Source: Takakia lepidozioides | Taxonomy: Eukaryota; Streptophyta; Takakiopsida; Takakiales; Takakiaceae | Direction of reading: 5' to 3' | Length of the DNA stretch: 64,000 nt | NCBI GenBank assembly: GCA_030704615.1 | Contig: CM060731.1 | Coordinates: 9,856,001-9,920,000, forward strand | Shown: piece after piece, positions 1 through 11,045 of the stretch | Layout of the letters: each line of letters opens with the position of its first letter | How positions within the stretch are numbered: position 1 is the stretch's first letter | Position numbers and translations under genes: made by a program | Notes under the pieces: model-generated | The model's database searches: none | What the model was told of the DNA's origin: nothing | The model's input: the letters and a program-made list of their open reading frames with translations, nothing else

Positions 1-2898
1 GTGTACATTCTTAAAGACTGGACAAGTCTTGAATGGAGGAGCAAGACATTGCATGAATCGCTTTGATGTTGATGCCAAGAATTTGTTTGCCATTCCCTGT
101 GCTGCCATCAGTTGGTTCCAGAGGTAACAAATCACACCAGGCCCCATCTTCTCCATACATATGTTTTCTGTCTGAGGGAGCTCATATCTGTAATATGACA
201 GCAATACCATGACCGAAAGAAAGCCAAGATATAGTAGGACCATCATCATGAAGATGGTGTTTACAATAGCAGGAGCTGTGGAATTGGGGCTTCTGCCTTC
301 CTGCCATCTCTTGGCCCTCAATTCTGCAAATTCCTGATCCTTTGTGTTGCACTCAAACATAATGTCTTCCATTTCCCTGATCGTCTTCTCCTTACGTCTA
401 ACCTTCTCTTCCAAGACCTGCACACAACAGCGGCCATTTGATATCATCCATGAGCTCCAGGCAAGCACAATACTGACTGGATTTCCAACTCAACAAGTCG
501 CTGAGGGGTGTTAACAAATCTCTACCTCAGCTGATAAATCACCAGATATGCTCCCTGAATTTACACAGACGGCAGATCACTCATACCCAAGATAATTGAA
601 AAAGTAAAAGAGATGTAACAAGAGCAGGTTTGCCTTAATATCCTTGTCCCGTGCTTCAAGGCCAGCTTCCAGCTCAAAAATGGAGCACAGCTTGGACTGG
701 ATTGTGTCCCGCATTCTCTTCATCTGCTCCTTAAGATCCTGCACCTCCTCACTGTGTCGTGCCTTTTCTTTTTGCTGCTTCTCCTCTTCTTTTGCCTGCT
801 ACATCATTCACAGGAGAGAAAAAAACATTTCATGCAGAGAAATGAGTTCATGAGTTCATTTGGTTGAACTCAAACATTTCATGCAGAGACCTCAAGCTAA
901 CGCTATAGCATATAGAAACATGGAATGAAAGTTCATGCGATACCAGATGAAAAATAACAATAAATTCGTGCAATCCCCAAGGTCAGCTGTAATTACGATT
1001 ATTCACAATTCATAGCACCTCGAGTATGATGCAAAAATCCCCCGGATTGTGCATGTGTCTGAGCACAATCATTGTGGCAACTTCAGGCTGGGTTACTACC
1101 CTCGTGGTGAAAATCCTATTCATTTCTACAGATGCCAAGGACTGGGAGGGGTTTTCATCCTCTGTTATTCACCTGAGAGCCTATGTGAACCACGAGCGCT
1201 CACTGCAGCAGATGCTCTATAGATAGTTTCCACTCTGATTTTGATGTCATCCTGATATCCAGGACGAGCCTGGTGTGTGTGGGTTACCACATTGTCTTGC
1301 CCAATGTTATTGCAACATGAGTGAGACAAAAACATGGCTTGCTATCAGCTCTCATGCTACTAATAGTCCATCTCTCTTTATTTCCTACCGCAGTGTTCCT
1401 TCCCTACAAAGACCCACCAACAAGATCAAACTTCATAAACCAAAAACCCTGACCACAACCTTGGCATGCCAAAGTCCAACCAAAAACCCAATAGAAAATG
1501 GAGCAGAAGCAGAAACCTCAAGACTCTAGCACCTGGCTCTATCTCGCTGTATACAGAATGATTTGCATTTAGTCCACTTTTAGGAAAAGATAGGTTCCGT
1601 TGGATGTACAATATCACCTGTTTGTTTTTCTCATTCTGAAGTTCGAGCTGCTGGAGCTCGTCATTGTAGGCCACGCTATCCAATTGTGCTGCCATTTTAT
1701 CCATCAGCTTCTTGTTCTTGTCTTCCCCTTCTCTCACCTGCTTTGCACCAATACATAAGGACAATTCCCAGACTTCCCATCCACTCAAACAGCATTCAAA
1801 TACCAAATGCTCAAATCATCAAAGTAAAGGCCCTGGTACAGTATAACCATTGTTTCATAGCACATTTTGTTCCAAACGAAGGATTGAGCACCGTCTGTTA
1901 TTGTATTATGCATCGAGCGCCTTTTCCGCTATACTCAAGAACTCTTGCGAGATATCATTCAATGACCAGTAGACACCACGAATACCTCCCCATTGTAGAT
2001 TGTTATTAACATAAGATTCCACATACCTGTTGCTTGAGACGATTGATGTCGTCAGCCTGCAAGTGGGTAGTACGCAGGAGCGCGTCCACTTCATAGCGCA
2101 CCATGCCCCGTATCTGATCGGGCTCCTGATGCTGTAGAGATTCGCTTTGTTGCTCGCACATCAACTCCAGCAACGCCGAATTCTTTTCCGTCAACATCTT
2201 CATTGTCTCCATAGCCTGCAATCAATTGGCATGTACATATGCACCCCTTGCTACGCATCACAGCCAGGAGGCCGGTTCTCTCTCTCTCTCTCTCTCTCTC
2301 TCGTATACACACTATATGGTTTTGGATGGAAATAAGCACACTCAAAGATCTCAAACTTCTACAATCAATTCAGATTATGCCATCAATCAGTTGGATCGTC
2401 GCACATCGGCAGCATGCAGGCAGACTCAAGTGACTTGCGTTCCAGTCTTATCAATGTCCGGTCGAGATATACTACCTCATCGTGCTTAGCCATCACCTTG
2501 TCCATCTTTTCCAACATTCTGATTCTCATCAATTGCTGGGCCTTCCAGAGATCTTGCGTCCTGCCAAGTGGATCATTCTCCCCTAATTCCCGCGACAAGT
2601 TCTGGGCCGTCTCAATCGAACAGTGATCCCACGAAACCTTACAATGATCCCACAACACCTTCTCCCATCCTTCAATCACTCCAACATCCTCAGACCCTTC
2701 ACCAACGACGGACCCCTCACCGGTGTTGGTTGTTATCAAGGTGAGGGCTTCGGCTGCCTCCTTGATTTCGATGTCTACAACTTCCTGGCTACTCGATAGC
2801 CCCGTTCGAGAGCCGACTGCAGTTTGCATGATGAGCAGGCGGAAAAGTTGAAGCCCGATTGCAGATTCAAGCTTGTGGATGCCAGCACTCACCCCCAT
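1..2898 (-). CDS. Coiled-coil protein with C-terminal transmembrane segment (partial, runs off left edge)
   Basis: Five minus-strand exons can be read. One lies at about 2430-2898 with its 3' edge unresolved. The others are 2027-2215 (63 codons), 1618-1737 (40 codons), 634-795 (54 codons) and 1-417, which is open at the window edge. The last four are all phase 0. The protein is rich in K, E, Q and L with heptad-like spacing, for example DELQQLELQNEKNKQ and EEVQDLKEQMKRMRD. The final exon carries one long hydrophobic stretch (IVNTIFMMMVLLYLGFLSVM, continuing to LLSYY), read as a single membrane span, followed by more than 50 residues. I do not recognise the family. A membrane-anchored coiled-coil organisation or tethering protein is a reasonable guess. 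The start is tentative: ATG 2896-2898 or 2827-2829 are both in frame. A (TC)n microsatellite lies in the first intron. The intron after the fourth exon seems to use a GC donor. Confidence 0.65.
2277..2301. repeat. (TC)n microsatellite
   Basis: An uninterrupted TC dinucleotide run inside the first intron of the minus-strand coiled-coil gene. Confidence 0.9.
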
Positions 2899-3304
2899 GC
2901 AAAGTTGTATCAACTTGGGCAGATGGCGCAAATAGCAATTTGCACCACCACTGTCCTAATTAGAAACGGCTCCCGAATGGCAACTTGTATGAAGCTTCAC
3001 TATTTGTAGAAGGAACTACGTTTTCGGTAGAGGTGCAAGACAGCAGAACCCATCACTACACGCTGCTATGTACGGCTCACCAAACAAAATTCTCGAGATC
3101 CAATTCCCAACATAGCATGTCTCGAGTGTCGAGTCTCGACACGAGCACGAGAACTTTGATGGGTGTTTAACGCCAGAACAGAACAGTGCAAAAGAAACAG
3201 AAAATCAAATATACACTCTTTTTCCGAGGCATATACCCTTGCACATTCATCCTGCATCCATCTACAGGGCTAGTATCTGCTCTCGTGGGATCAGAGAGGC
3301 AGCC
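2899..3304. promoter_or_regulatory. Bidirectional intergenic region
   Basis: About 400 bp separates the putative start of the minus-strand coiled-coil gene from the plus-strand dehydratase start. The two genes are divergent, so this stretch should hold both promoters and 5' UTRs. It contains repeated TCTCGA/CTCGAG-type words near 3090-3145, such as tctcgagtgtcgagtctcgac. I see no clear TATA box. Confidence 0.4.
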
Positions 3305-6300
3305 ATGGCTCTAGCAGCATCCTGGGCGGTAAGGCCTGCGCTCCTATCGTCTGCATCTTCATCTTCTGTCATTAGCTCCTCGTCAGAAACAGTGGCATCT
3401 GCTCTCTGTGCCAGAAAGTGTACATTTAGCCTCACAATAGGCAGGGAGGGGCCGGGTCAAGAAAGTCGGTCAGCAAGGAGTGTGGCTCGCTATGTGTCTA
3501 TTGCAAATGGAGCTGCGGGCGACCTACTTGAGGAAAGTAAGTGGGTCCGAAAGTTTTTCCTGTATGCTCTGGCGAGTTCAATTTTTTGGGAATTGGATTT
3601 TGTAAAATGACTTCGGATGAAGTCTGATATATAAACATGTATGTCACAGTGGGAGTGTTTCGTACAGAAAAGACCTTGAATAACAAGTTAAGATCGAATT
3701 CCAAGTCTGGAGATTAGTCAGCATTTTTATTCGTGTCTTGTGCACAGTAAGGTTAGGACTTGTATGGTTGTTCCCTATGCACGTGTGATTCACTGAAGAA
3801 TGCCAAATCGAAGAATATAACGGAAGTCGAATTTTCCATTTGCCAATGACTGTTCGCTGAATCGTTCCACCAACAAGCAAGCAATGTATCATAGTCTGTG
3901 ATAATGTCTTGCACCAAAGATGCTGGTTGAACATCACGTTGGACGTGAGATGTTGATGTTAGGACTCCACCAGGTTAGGGTTTAGGGTTAGGCCTTTTGA
4001 TCGATTGAAAACTCATGGTCTGGGAATCGGAGGTTCTTGACCCAATCCTGTAGTACCTTCCTGATATGTCAGAGTACTTACATTTATGAGGTACCATATC
4101 TGTTATGGTTCGTGGGTACTGATAGCTGGTCATCCTTTAGAAGTAGTGGCCAAGCAGGTTAGATGTATACAACTCACAGACACCACATTTATAGCTTACC
4201 TCTTCAATAGTTTTGTGCAGAAAAGTTATCATGGTGCTTCTTATAGTGTTGAACCGGCTTTGGTGTGCAACAGAGGTCTCTCATCGTGTGGGGTGTGTGT
4301 CAAGAGTTACCAAGGAGACAAGTGTTGAAGTAAGCATCGACTTAGATGGCATTGGATTCTGTGACTGCGACACTGGCATTCCATTTCTTGATCACATGCT
4401 TGATGTGAGTATGATGCTTTGGACAAGCCTTCTGGGCTAGTATGAGGTTGAGTTAGCTTCAACTGAGAGTCCTGCTTCATGTCATTGTTAGCTACCTACA
4501 CTAACACATTCCTCTTACATTTAGGAAATATGAGTAAATTGAAGTGGGTCTGCATTACTCATGGAAAAATGCAGCATGCATGCTTTCTTGAAAAGAACCA
4601 AGACTGAAAAAATCGAGTGTCTTAGAAGTTGATTGAGGAGCTGATGGTTGTGGAGAAAATGGAAACATGTGGTAGCTTATGAGGGTTGTGTAAGCAAATT
4701 AATGACTACTGGTGTTTCTATCAAGGTCTTTGTCAATAACGTCCATAGATTGTACATATGAACCAATCATAATGTCAATTAGATAGAATCTCCAGATAGG
4801 GATGCTTAAATGTATGGGTGTTAAGAGAGGGTGAGACCCTTACTCGGCCGTTCCTGAATGTGCAGCAACTTGCATCGCATGGGCTTTTTGATGTGAGAGT
4901 GAGGGCCAAGGGGGACACCCACATTGATGATCATCACACCAATGAGGATGTAGCACTTGCTCTTGGCACTGTGAGTTGAACTTGTCCTTCTTTTTCCTCT
5001 ATCTCAACTCTCCCAGCCCAATTGGATGTTTCTGTCAGGTTTTTCTCCTCTCCCTCCCTTTCCTGGAGGGTTCAATGTGTTGCTTGTAAACTGGAACATG
5101 TGCAAAAATAACCTCCTCAGTTAGGTTGCCTCCAAAGGTCGCTTCAGGTGCAGTATGTGATCCGTGTCATACAGAACCTGTTAGATTGCACATTCTGCAG
5201 TTTTGCCACTGCTCGTCACATAGCCCTGGCGTATAAAATACTGAATCCGCATGTCAAAGAATTTTTTAATTCTCCTTGTGAAGTGCAGTAGTCACCAGAA
5301 CATAGACAAGGGATGTGGTCTTATAGCAAGGAGCAATTGCATTCTTTTGCAGGCACTTTTAAAAGCTTTGGGAGATCGGAAAGGCATTCGTCGCTTTGGC
5401 GACTTCTCAGCTCCTCTTGATGAAGCACTCGTGCATGTTGTCCTGGTTGGCCAACCTTCCTCTCCTTTTCTCTCCTTACACACCATTTGTTTTCTGACTC
5501 ATAGTTGAAGAATTTCAGGGGTTCTACTTTGATTGCATTGACCTGGGAGGGATGGAGAAAGTGTGGACTAAATTCGTATTTGGGTGGGGACTCGTCAGGA
5601 CTTGTCGGGGCGACCATATTTGGGTTATGATATGAGCATACCTACAGACCGTGTTGGCAATTATGATACCCAGGTATTCTCTTCCACCCTCGCGTTGTTG
5701 GCTTCTCTGGCAACCTCTGGTGCTGAATTCTTCTCCTCCTCTCAAAACCATCTGCTAGTCTTGTCTTGCTTGATGACATGCTGGTGAGGCTGTACTATCA
5801 CTTCAGAAACATAATGAGCATACACTAGATTATTTCAAGATTGATTTCAAACATCGTGCATACTGTGTGACAGTTGGTGGAACACTTTTTCCAGTCATTG
5901 GCCAATACCTCAGGAATGACTCTCCACATCCGCCAGGTTTTTCTCCTCTCTTTTGTGGTCTGTTGTTGATGAAAATTTTATTCATTGCAAAGTACGGTGT
6001 GCAGTCATCCTTTATAGGCTCAGGATAGAATAACAGGCTTTTATGGTGTGGATGGATGGCTTTCTTAGATGTGCAATTGGACTTTACATTGGATGATCTT
6101 TGAAGTTACTGGTATGGGGTGCAGCTTGCAGGCAAGAATTCTCATCATATAATTGAGTCTACCTTCAAAGCTTTTGCTAGAGCGCTACGGGAGGCAACTG
6201 AATATGATCCCCGCCGCCGGGGAAGCGTACCAAGGTTAGTTTTACCAGCATCTTGGAAAACTTACAAGTCATTTTGATTTGGTGTTGCAAACACTTCGAC

Positions 6301-6601
6301 CAGTGTTTTTTTTAAGAAATTTGGAAAACAGCACGAGTGGCTACAGAGTTTTGCAGAAAAATAGCGGTACATTCTATTCATCCACCTCTGTACCATAATC
6401 CATTTCCATCATCCATATTTGAAGAATTCATCCATAATTTATTTTTTATTTGGGGAAATTTGGCGATTTCATCCACGAAAAAACAGGGGATTTGTGACAG
6501 AATATTCCATTTAGGGACTGCGCTTTCAAGACGACACAAATCTTGATATGCTGTTCTGTTGGATTTGTGACAGTTCAAAGGGTGTTCTTTCACGCTCATG
6601 A
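3305..6601 (+). CDS. HISN5: Imidazoleglycerol-phosphate dehydratase, plastid-targeted (complete, 8 exons)
   Basis: This enzyme removes water from imidazole glycerol phosphate to give imidazole acetol phosphate in histidine synthesis, in plants in the plastid. Exons are 3305-3536, 4274-4404, 4866-4970, 5353-5445, 5599-5673, 5874-5936, 6125-6234 and 6574-6601. Frame is kept across every junction, giving about 278 residues, normal for a plant enzyme with transit peptide. Exon 1 starts [20 protein letters not shown], a Ser/Ala-rich chloroplast transit peptide. Family landmarks appear in order: [94 protein letters not shown] and [19 protein letters not shown]. The metal-binding His/Glu set (DHML, HHTNED, HHIIE) is intact. 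The last exon encodes only the conserved tail SSKGVLSRS. Identity is essentially certain; the chosen ATG is the one that opens the transit peptide. Confidence 0.95.
3972..3992. repeat. Short telomere-like TTTAGGG tract
   Basis: A run reading ggttagggtttagggttagg lies in intron 1 of the dehydratase gene. It is about three imperfect copies of the plant telomere unit. An interstitial tract this short could come from break repair or serve as a telo-box-like promoter element. It supports a plant-type telomere repeat but does not prove it. Confidence 0.6.
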
Positions 6602-7263
6602 TAGAGAATGAAGCCCAGCTTCGTCCTTATCAGTCACAGCAGATTAAGAAGGCAGCCAGATGAAGAAATTTGCATCTGGTGTGCTTGTCTTCTAAGTGCA
6701 TCTTATGAATTCACTCCGAATCTGGGTTAAAGTTCCTAACCATGTAAGATATTTTGGTCCAACTGGGCCATCTATCATCCTTAGTCAATGCATGTATACT
6801 GTTACTCTGCATACAAACCCAGTGAACATTTCAGCCAGGAAAGAATAGTGCAAGTAAGCTTCTTGGCAAAAATGGACGGTAGATCAGATCCATCAGGCAG
6901 TGGTGATGCATAATCTGGAAATGGCTGGACATCAACAAGTATCTAAAATTTCTCCAGTGACAAGATTAACAAATGCATGGAGTATATGCCATCCCTGCCG
7001 TAGTTTTATGGGTTTTTTACTTTTGTTTCTGTATTTTAAAGGAAAACACCCCCCTTAACTGGAACTAATGGTTACTGGAACGAATGGTTATTTATGCTCC
7101 AATGTTGCCCTCGCGACAGCCAGTAAAAGCAGCCATTAAAATATGTTTATCTTCCAAATGAAAGACAGTAATTTTCTTAGTGTGAAGTGACATTATAAGT
7201 TATACAGGCACTGACAAATAGTTTTTTGTCCTTTCTTTCCTCCTTATATGGTTCAATATCTCT
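6602..7263. other. AT-rich intergenic stretch, no gene seen
   Basis: This is the 3' flank of the dehydratase gene. It has no long reading frame with recognisable motifs and no RNA-gene signature that I can see. Confidence 0.5.
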
Positions 7264-8830
7264 TTATATTTTAATTTTTAATACAAATATAACAAGCGGC
7301 TCGTCGCGTAATGGCTCCTCTTTATGGTGACTACCTATTAGAGTATTATGATGATGATATATGTTGGTAGCAAGGAATGTAATTAGGTAATTTAAAAGCA
7401 ATAAAAATAGGTTTATGGTCCGTCTAATATGTTTCTGTAATATTGGTGAGGTGCATTTGTCCAAACATTGTCTAGTTGAGATCCATAGATAATAGTACTA
7501 ATTGAGAATTGTAGTAAGGAAGACATGAATTTTTGCAATTGATTTGTTGTACGGTATTATTTTCTAAGAGATCTACATTAAAATCCCCTATTATTGTATA
7601 TCCCAATGTATGTAGGATATTATCAATGAGCTTTTTTAGAGAAGATAAGAAAATAGTTAACTGTAGTGTTGGAGGTTTATAAACCGCAATTATGTAAATA
7701 CCTTTCCTTGATCTATGACCTCTCTTCTCCCCCTTCTCTTCGTCTTCCTAGTTCAGCCTTCATGGCACCCACAGTAGAGGTTATTTTTTCCTCTTGTACT
7801 TCTCGAACGTTCTATAAAGCTGTGAGGCCTCCGTCTCTCTTTTAAAAAAGTTAAAAAAATGTTATAGCTATATATTCATCACCTTCATTTGAAAGTATTT
7901 GATTTGATGACATAGTATGGTCGTATTATACAAGTGTTCCATGGCTTGCATGAACCGCTAGATAAGAGTACAGCGGAGTATTAAGGAACATTTCAATGTT
8001 TGAATTTGTTGGGTTGAAGTGAGTTTCATTAAAGCACATTATATGAGATTGTTGTATATTAAAGTCGAAATAAACATCTTCTTTATGTAACGACAACGAT
8101 CTAGTGTTCAAAGATTGCACAATGACATGTGATTCTCTATAAGATTTGAGAATGGGAATTAATAGATTCCAACGAGCGAAAGTGCGAAGCCGTTGCATTT
8201 CGTCGGCAACGCCATTATCAACATGCAAATTGTTTGATTGCAAAGGTGTGACAAGATATAAATTTTCTTTTTGTCGAATGCGAGAAAGTTAGAGCATGTT
8301 TGGTTTACACCCTTAGGGTCGAACGCTAAATAATCCAAAGTTAATCCTTGGGAACGATGGATAGTTCGAGTAGAAGCCAATTGAATTGGAAATTGGGTTC
8401 TGGTGATGATATGTTTTGTATTAGATCATATTTGTTTCTTTTGAAACTGGTTGGATTGGCGTCCACAACAAACAATTCGGTATGTTTTTCATATCCTTTT
8501 GATTATATAAATATATATTTTTTGCAAGTGTACCAATTCCCGATTTCGGATTATTAAATTGGATCCATACTAAAATAGTTGAATTTGACAAAACAGAGAA
8601 ATGTTTAGAAATTCCATCGGCTCCGTTCACAAGTCCATCATGTGTTGCATAATTTCCTACGCACAATTCTACTAACATATTTTTCTTAACATGAATCGTT
8701 GTATGCAAACCTGCTGGGGCATTGGCATTATCCAACAACTTGAAATTAAAAGGGAGATGTTTATCAACAACTTGAAATATATAGATTTGTCCAACTGTTT
8801 GTTTGAATATTCTTTCATTTCCTTGTTCGT
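7264..8830 (-). mobile_element. Decayed Helentron: PIF1-type helicase C-terminus plus apurinic-like endonuclease
   Basis: Reading the minus strand from about 8830 downward gives the C-terminal half of a Helitron helicase: VELCVGNYATHDGLVNGADG (8.65 kb), then TIHRSQGLTLDYLAFDPKGV (8.3 kb), which are PIF1-family motifs. About 100 residues later an endonuclease/exonuclease/phosphatase domain begins (LNTRSLSLHKEDVYFDFN, then MCFNETHFN with the catalytic Glu). It continues with VYKPPT and TIIGDFNVDLL (GDFN motif) near 7.6 kb, then STIIYGSQLDNVWTN and a degraded DxxPxFIAFKLPNYIP-type end near 7.4 kb. A helicase followed by an endonuclease is the Helentron (Helitron2) arrangement. Several frameshifts and stops break the reading, so it is dead. 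The Rep domain and termini were not found. Confidence 0.8.
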
Positions 8831-8935
8831 ATAATACAAAATTTATGGAAATGTAGGATCGTCCTAAGTTAGAATTGTAAATTATAAATGATATTATATA
8901 AAAGTATATGATAAATAATAATGAAAATATTAAGA

Positions 8936-8936
<1 letters not shown>

Positions 8937-8969
<33 letters not shown>
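8937..8969. repeat. (TA)n microsatellite
   Basis: A pure TA run of about 33 bp beside a diverged direct repeat. A second TA run lies at about 9414-9439. Confidence 0.9.
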
Positions 8970-8972
<3 letters not shown>

Positions 8973-8984
8973 CAGCGTAAATGT

Positions 8985-9400
8985 ATAAATTGATGGATCA
9001 AAAGGGACCTGAAGGGATCAAAGATCTGAAATTTTTTTTAGGTAAGTTAGAAAAATGTAGATATTACTAGATTGGAAAAATATTTTAATAATTAAATATC
9101 TAAAATTTAAAAAACAAATCACCTATATTTATTTAAATAAAAATATATAATATATTTAATAATACTTAGATATTGATAAATACGAGTATTTATTTTATAG
9201 CTTAAATATATTGATCAATTATAGTCTGTAAAAAAAATTAGTTCTTTGTTTGTAACTTAGTTGTTTTTCATTTGTATATAGATTGATGGATCTAAAGGGA
9301 CACGAAGGATCTAAGATCTGAAAAAAACTAAAGGTTTTGAAGAGTTGAAAAAATATGGATATTACTAAACATGAAAAATTCTTTAATGATTAAATATCTT
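8985..9400. repeat. Diverged direct repeat, two copies about 293 bp apart
   Basis: The segment starting near 8991 (tgatggatcaaaagggacct, then gaagggatcaaagatctgaa) is echoed near 9284 (tgatggatctaaagggacac, then gaaggatctaagatctgaa). Both run on into a similar 'gatattacta...taattaaatatc' sequence. The copies are about 120 bp each and clearly related but diverged. Each copy sits next to a TA run. They may be two remnants of one AT-rich element. No coding content is seen. Confidence 0.65.
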
Positions 9401-10648
9401 TTTAAAAAAATCGCATATATATATATATATATATATATAACAAATTTAAGAAGAACTGGACAATGTGGTCCAGCAGAGTTAATGTATCAGGCAGTGCTAC
9501 TTTGACCCTGGCGGCCCCGCATGAGGAAGCGTTTTTCCAAAATATCCGACCAAACATCCTACAAGCCTAGGCTCAAGACCATCAATTGACCAATCACCGT
9601 AATAAATATATTTAGTTAATAGAAGTATCGTATTAACCACATGTTGTCTTGAGCGAATTCCTAACCCGCTGTGACCCTAGTTATCCTAATGATTAACATG
9701 ATCCTAAATCTGTCACTATCACATATTCAGCTCAATGTGGTCCCCACTTCCTTAAAGTCACTATAAGGGGATAAGGCAGTGTCACTTTAAGGTCAAGGAT
9801 GCAAAAACATAGGTACGTCTACCTTAGATACGTCTACCTTATCCTCTTTTCCCACTTCTATAACCTGTTGAGGGCGCAAGCCAAAGTTATCAATCATCAA
9901 TGTTGTCCCTTTGACAAAACATTATTCATGGTTTTTCACAAGGCTGCCACTAATGGTGATTGTGACAGTCTGGACGTCATATTTGTCTGTTACATCAGCA
10001 TGAATGTAAGAAAAGGAAGAACACTCTATGTTAGTCTTTTCAAAGTTTCCATACCTCCTCAAAACAATACACTCAAAGGTTGCATCTCTCACACTGTAAT
10101 CAAGATCATCTGCAGTAAAAAAGATATCGGTTGTATCTCGCAGCCATCACACCATCTGTATACAAGATTACCTGAAAACAATGAAGACAAAAGAAAGAAA
10201 CAATATCTAAACAATTTGTGCTTCAGACCTCCTCTATTTTACATAGAATAGAGATAAAAGATGAATTGATTACTGTTAACTCTCCACGAAAGTCTATTTC
10301 AGAAATAGTTGAGATAACTATAGCATAACGTCTAAGTTATCTCCAACAGCTACTCTGATACACTAACTTCACTAAGGCACCGTTCCCACTACCAACTAGT
10401 AAATGTGGTCAGTAGTTATAATGCTAGTTCACATGATTATTGTTGTTCTTCGTCTCTTCACCTCTGCACGATCTCTTCTCTTTCTCTGTTACATGCGTGC
10501 TTGTTGAGCTGTTCGAAGTGTAGGCCTGGACTCTGATGAAGCTCATACTCTCTTCTTCGATGAGGAATTTCTACTCTTATTTTTGTTGCTCTCGGAGATG
10601 TTCAAACAATTCGATTAGTTCAATCATCATCAATTCCAAATCTTTCTT
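9401..10648. other. Intergenic repeat-like sequence, no supported gene
   Basis: An open frame of 150 codons at 9799-10251 on the plus strand has no recognisable motif and AT-rich, non-coding-like composition, so I do not call it. The rest is AT-rich with no RNA-gene signal visible. Confidence 0.4.
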
Positions 10649-11045
10649 TCAAACACTAAGGAAGTCTTCGATGAGGTCAAAATATGTTATGTTATATGCT
10701 GGGGGTAGCCTTGCTTCTATTTTCTCTGTTGCAGTAAGAGACCAATAAGTAGAAGTCCCGGTGCGCTTGAGGTAGTCTGCAATGAGTTTGTAATCATTAT
10801 AGAGTGCATTCCAACGGTCCTTGCATTTTTTCAGTGCGCTGATGTTGTGTATGGCCTTCTACAGCAATGAAATCTGCACATTTTTTCTACTTATTTGCAG
10901 TTGTTTCCATGTTATGACGAGGATGTGTGACCATTGTTGCTTGCAAGACTTCATTTCTCTTGGTTTTTATGAGGCTTCTTGTTTCAGGATCCTCCCAATT
11001 GAGAGATCTAGGAGCACAACGAGCTCCAGCGGTACGTGGAGGCAT
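10649..11045 (-). pseudogene. Trihelix/SANT-type DNA-binding domain pseudogene
   Basis: The minus strand opens at ATG 11043-11045 with MPPRTAGARCAPRSLNWEDP, then ETRSLIKTKRNE, the first helix pattern of a Myb/SANT-like trihelix domain. After a stop and frameshifts the third-helix region is clear: KKCKDRWNALYNDYKLIADY, then TGTSTYWSLTATEKIEARLP, then FDLIEDFL and a stop near 10649. Such domains occur in trihelix (GT) transcription factors and in proteins derived from PIF/Harbinger-type transposons; I cannot tell which source this was. The in-frame stop (ETTANK then stop) and shifted frames make it non-functional as read, unless undetected introns explain the breaks. Confidence 0.65.

Noticed and set aside
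3972-3992. A true telomere or chromosome end
   Set aside because: Only about 20 bp and flanked on both sides by gene sequence.
9799-10251. 150-codon plus-strand frame as a gene
   Set aside because: No recognisable motif, AT-rich composition, and it lies within repeat-rich intergenic DNA.
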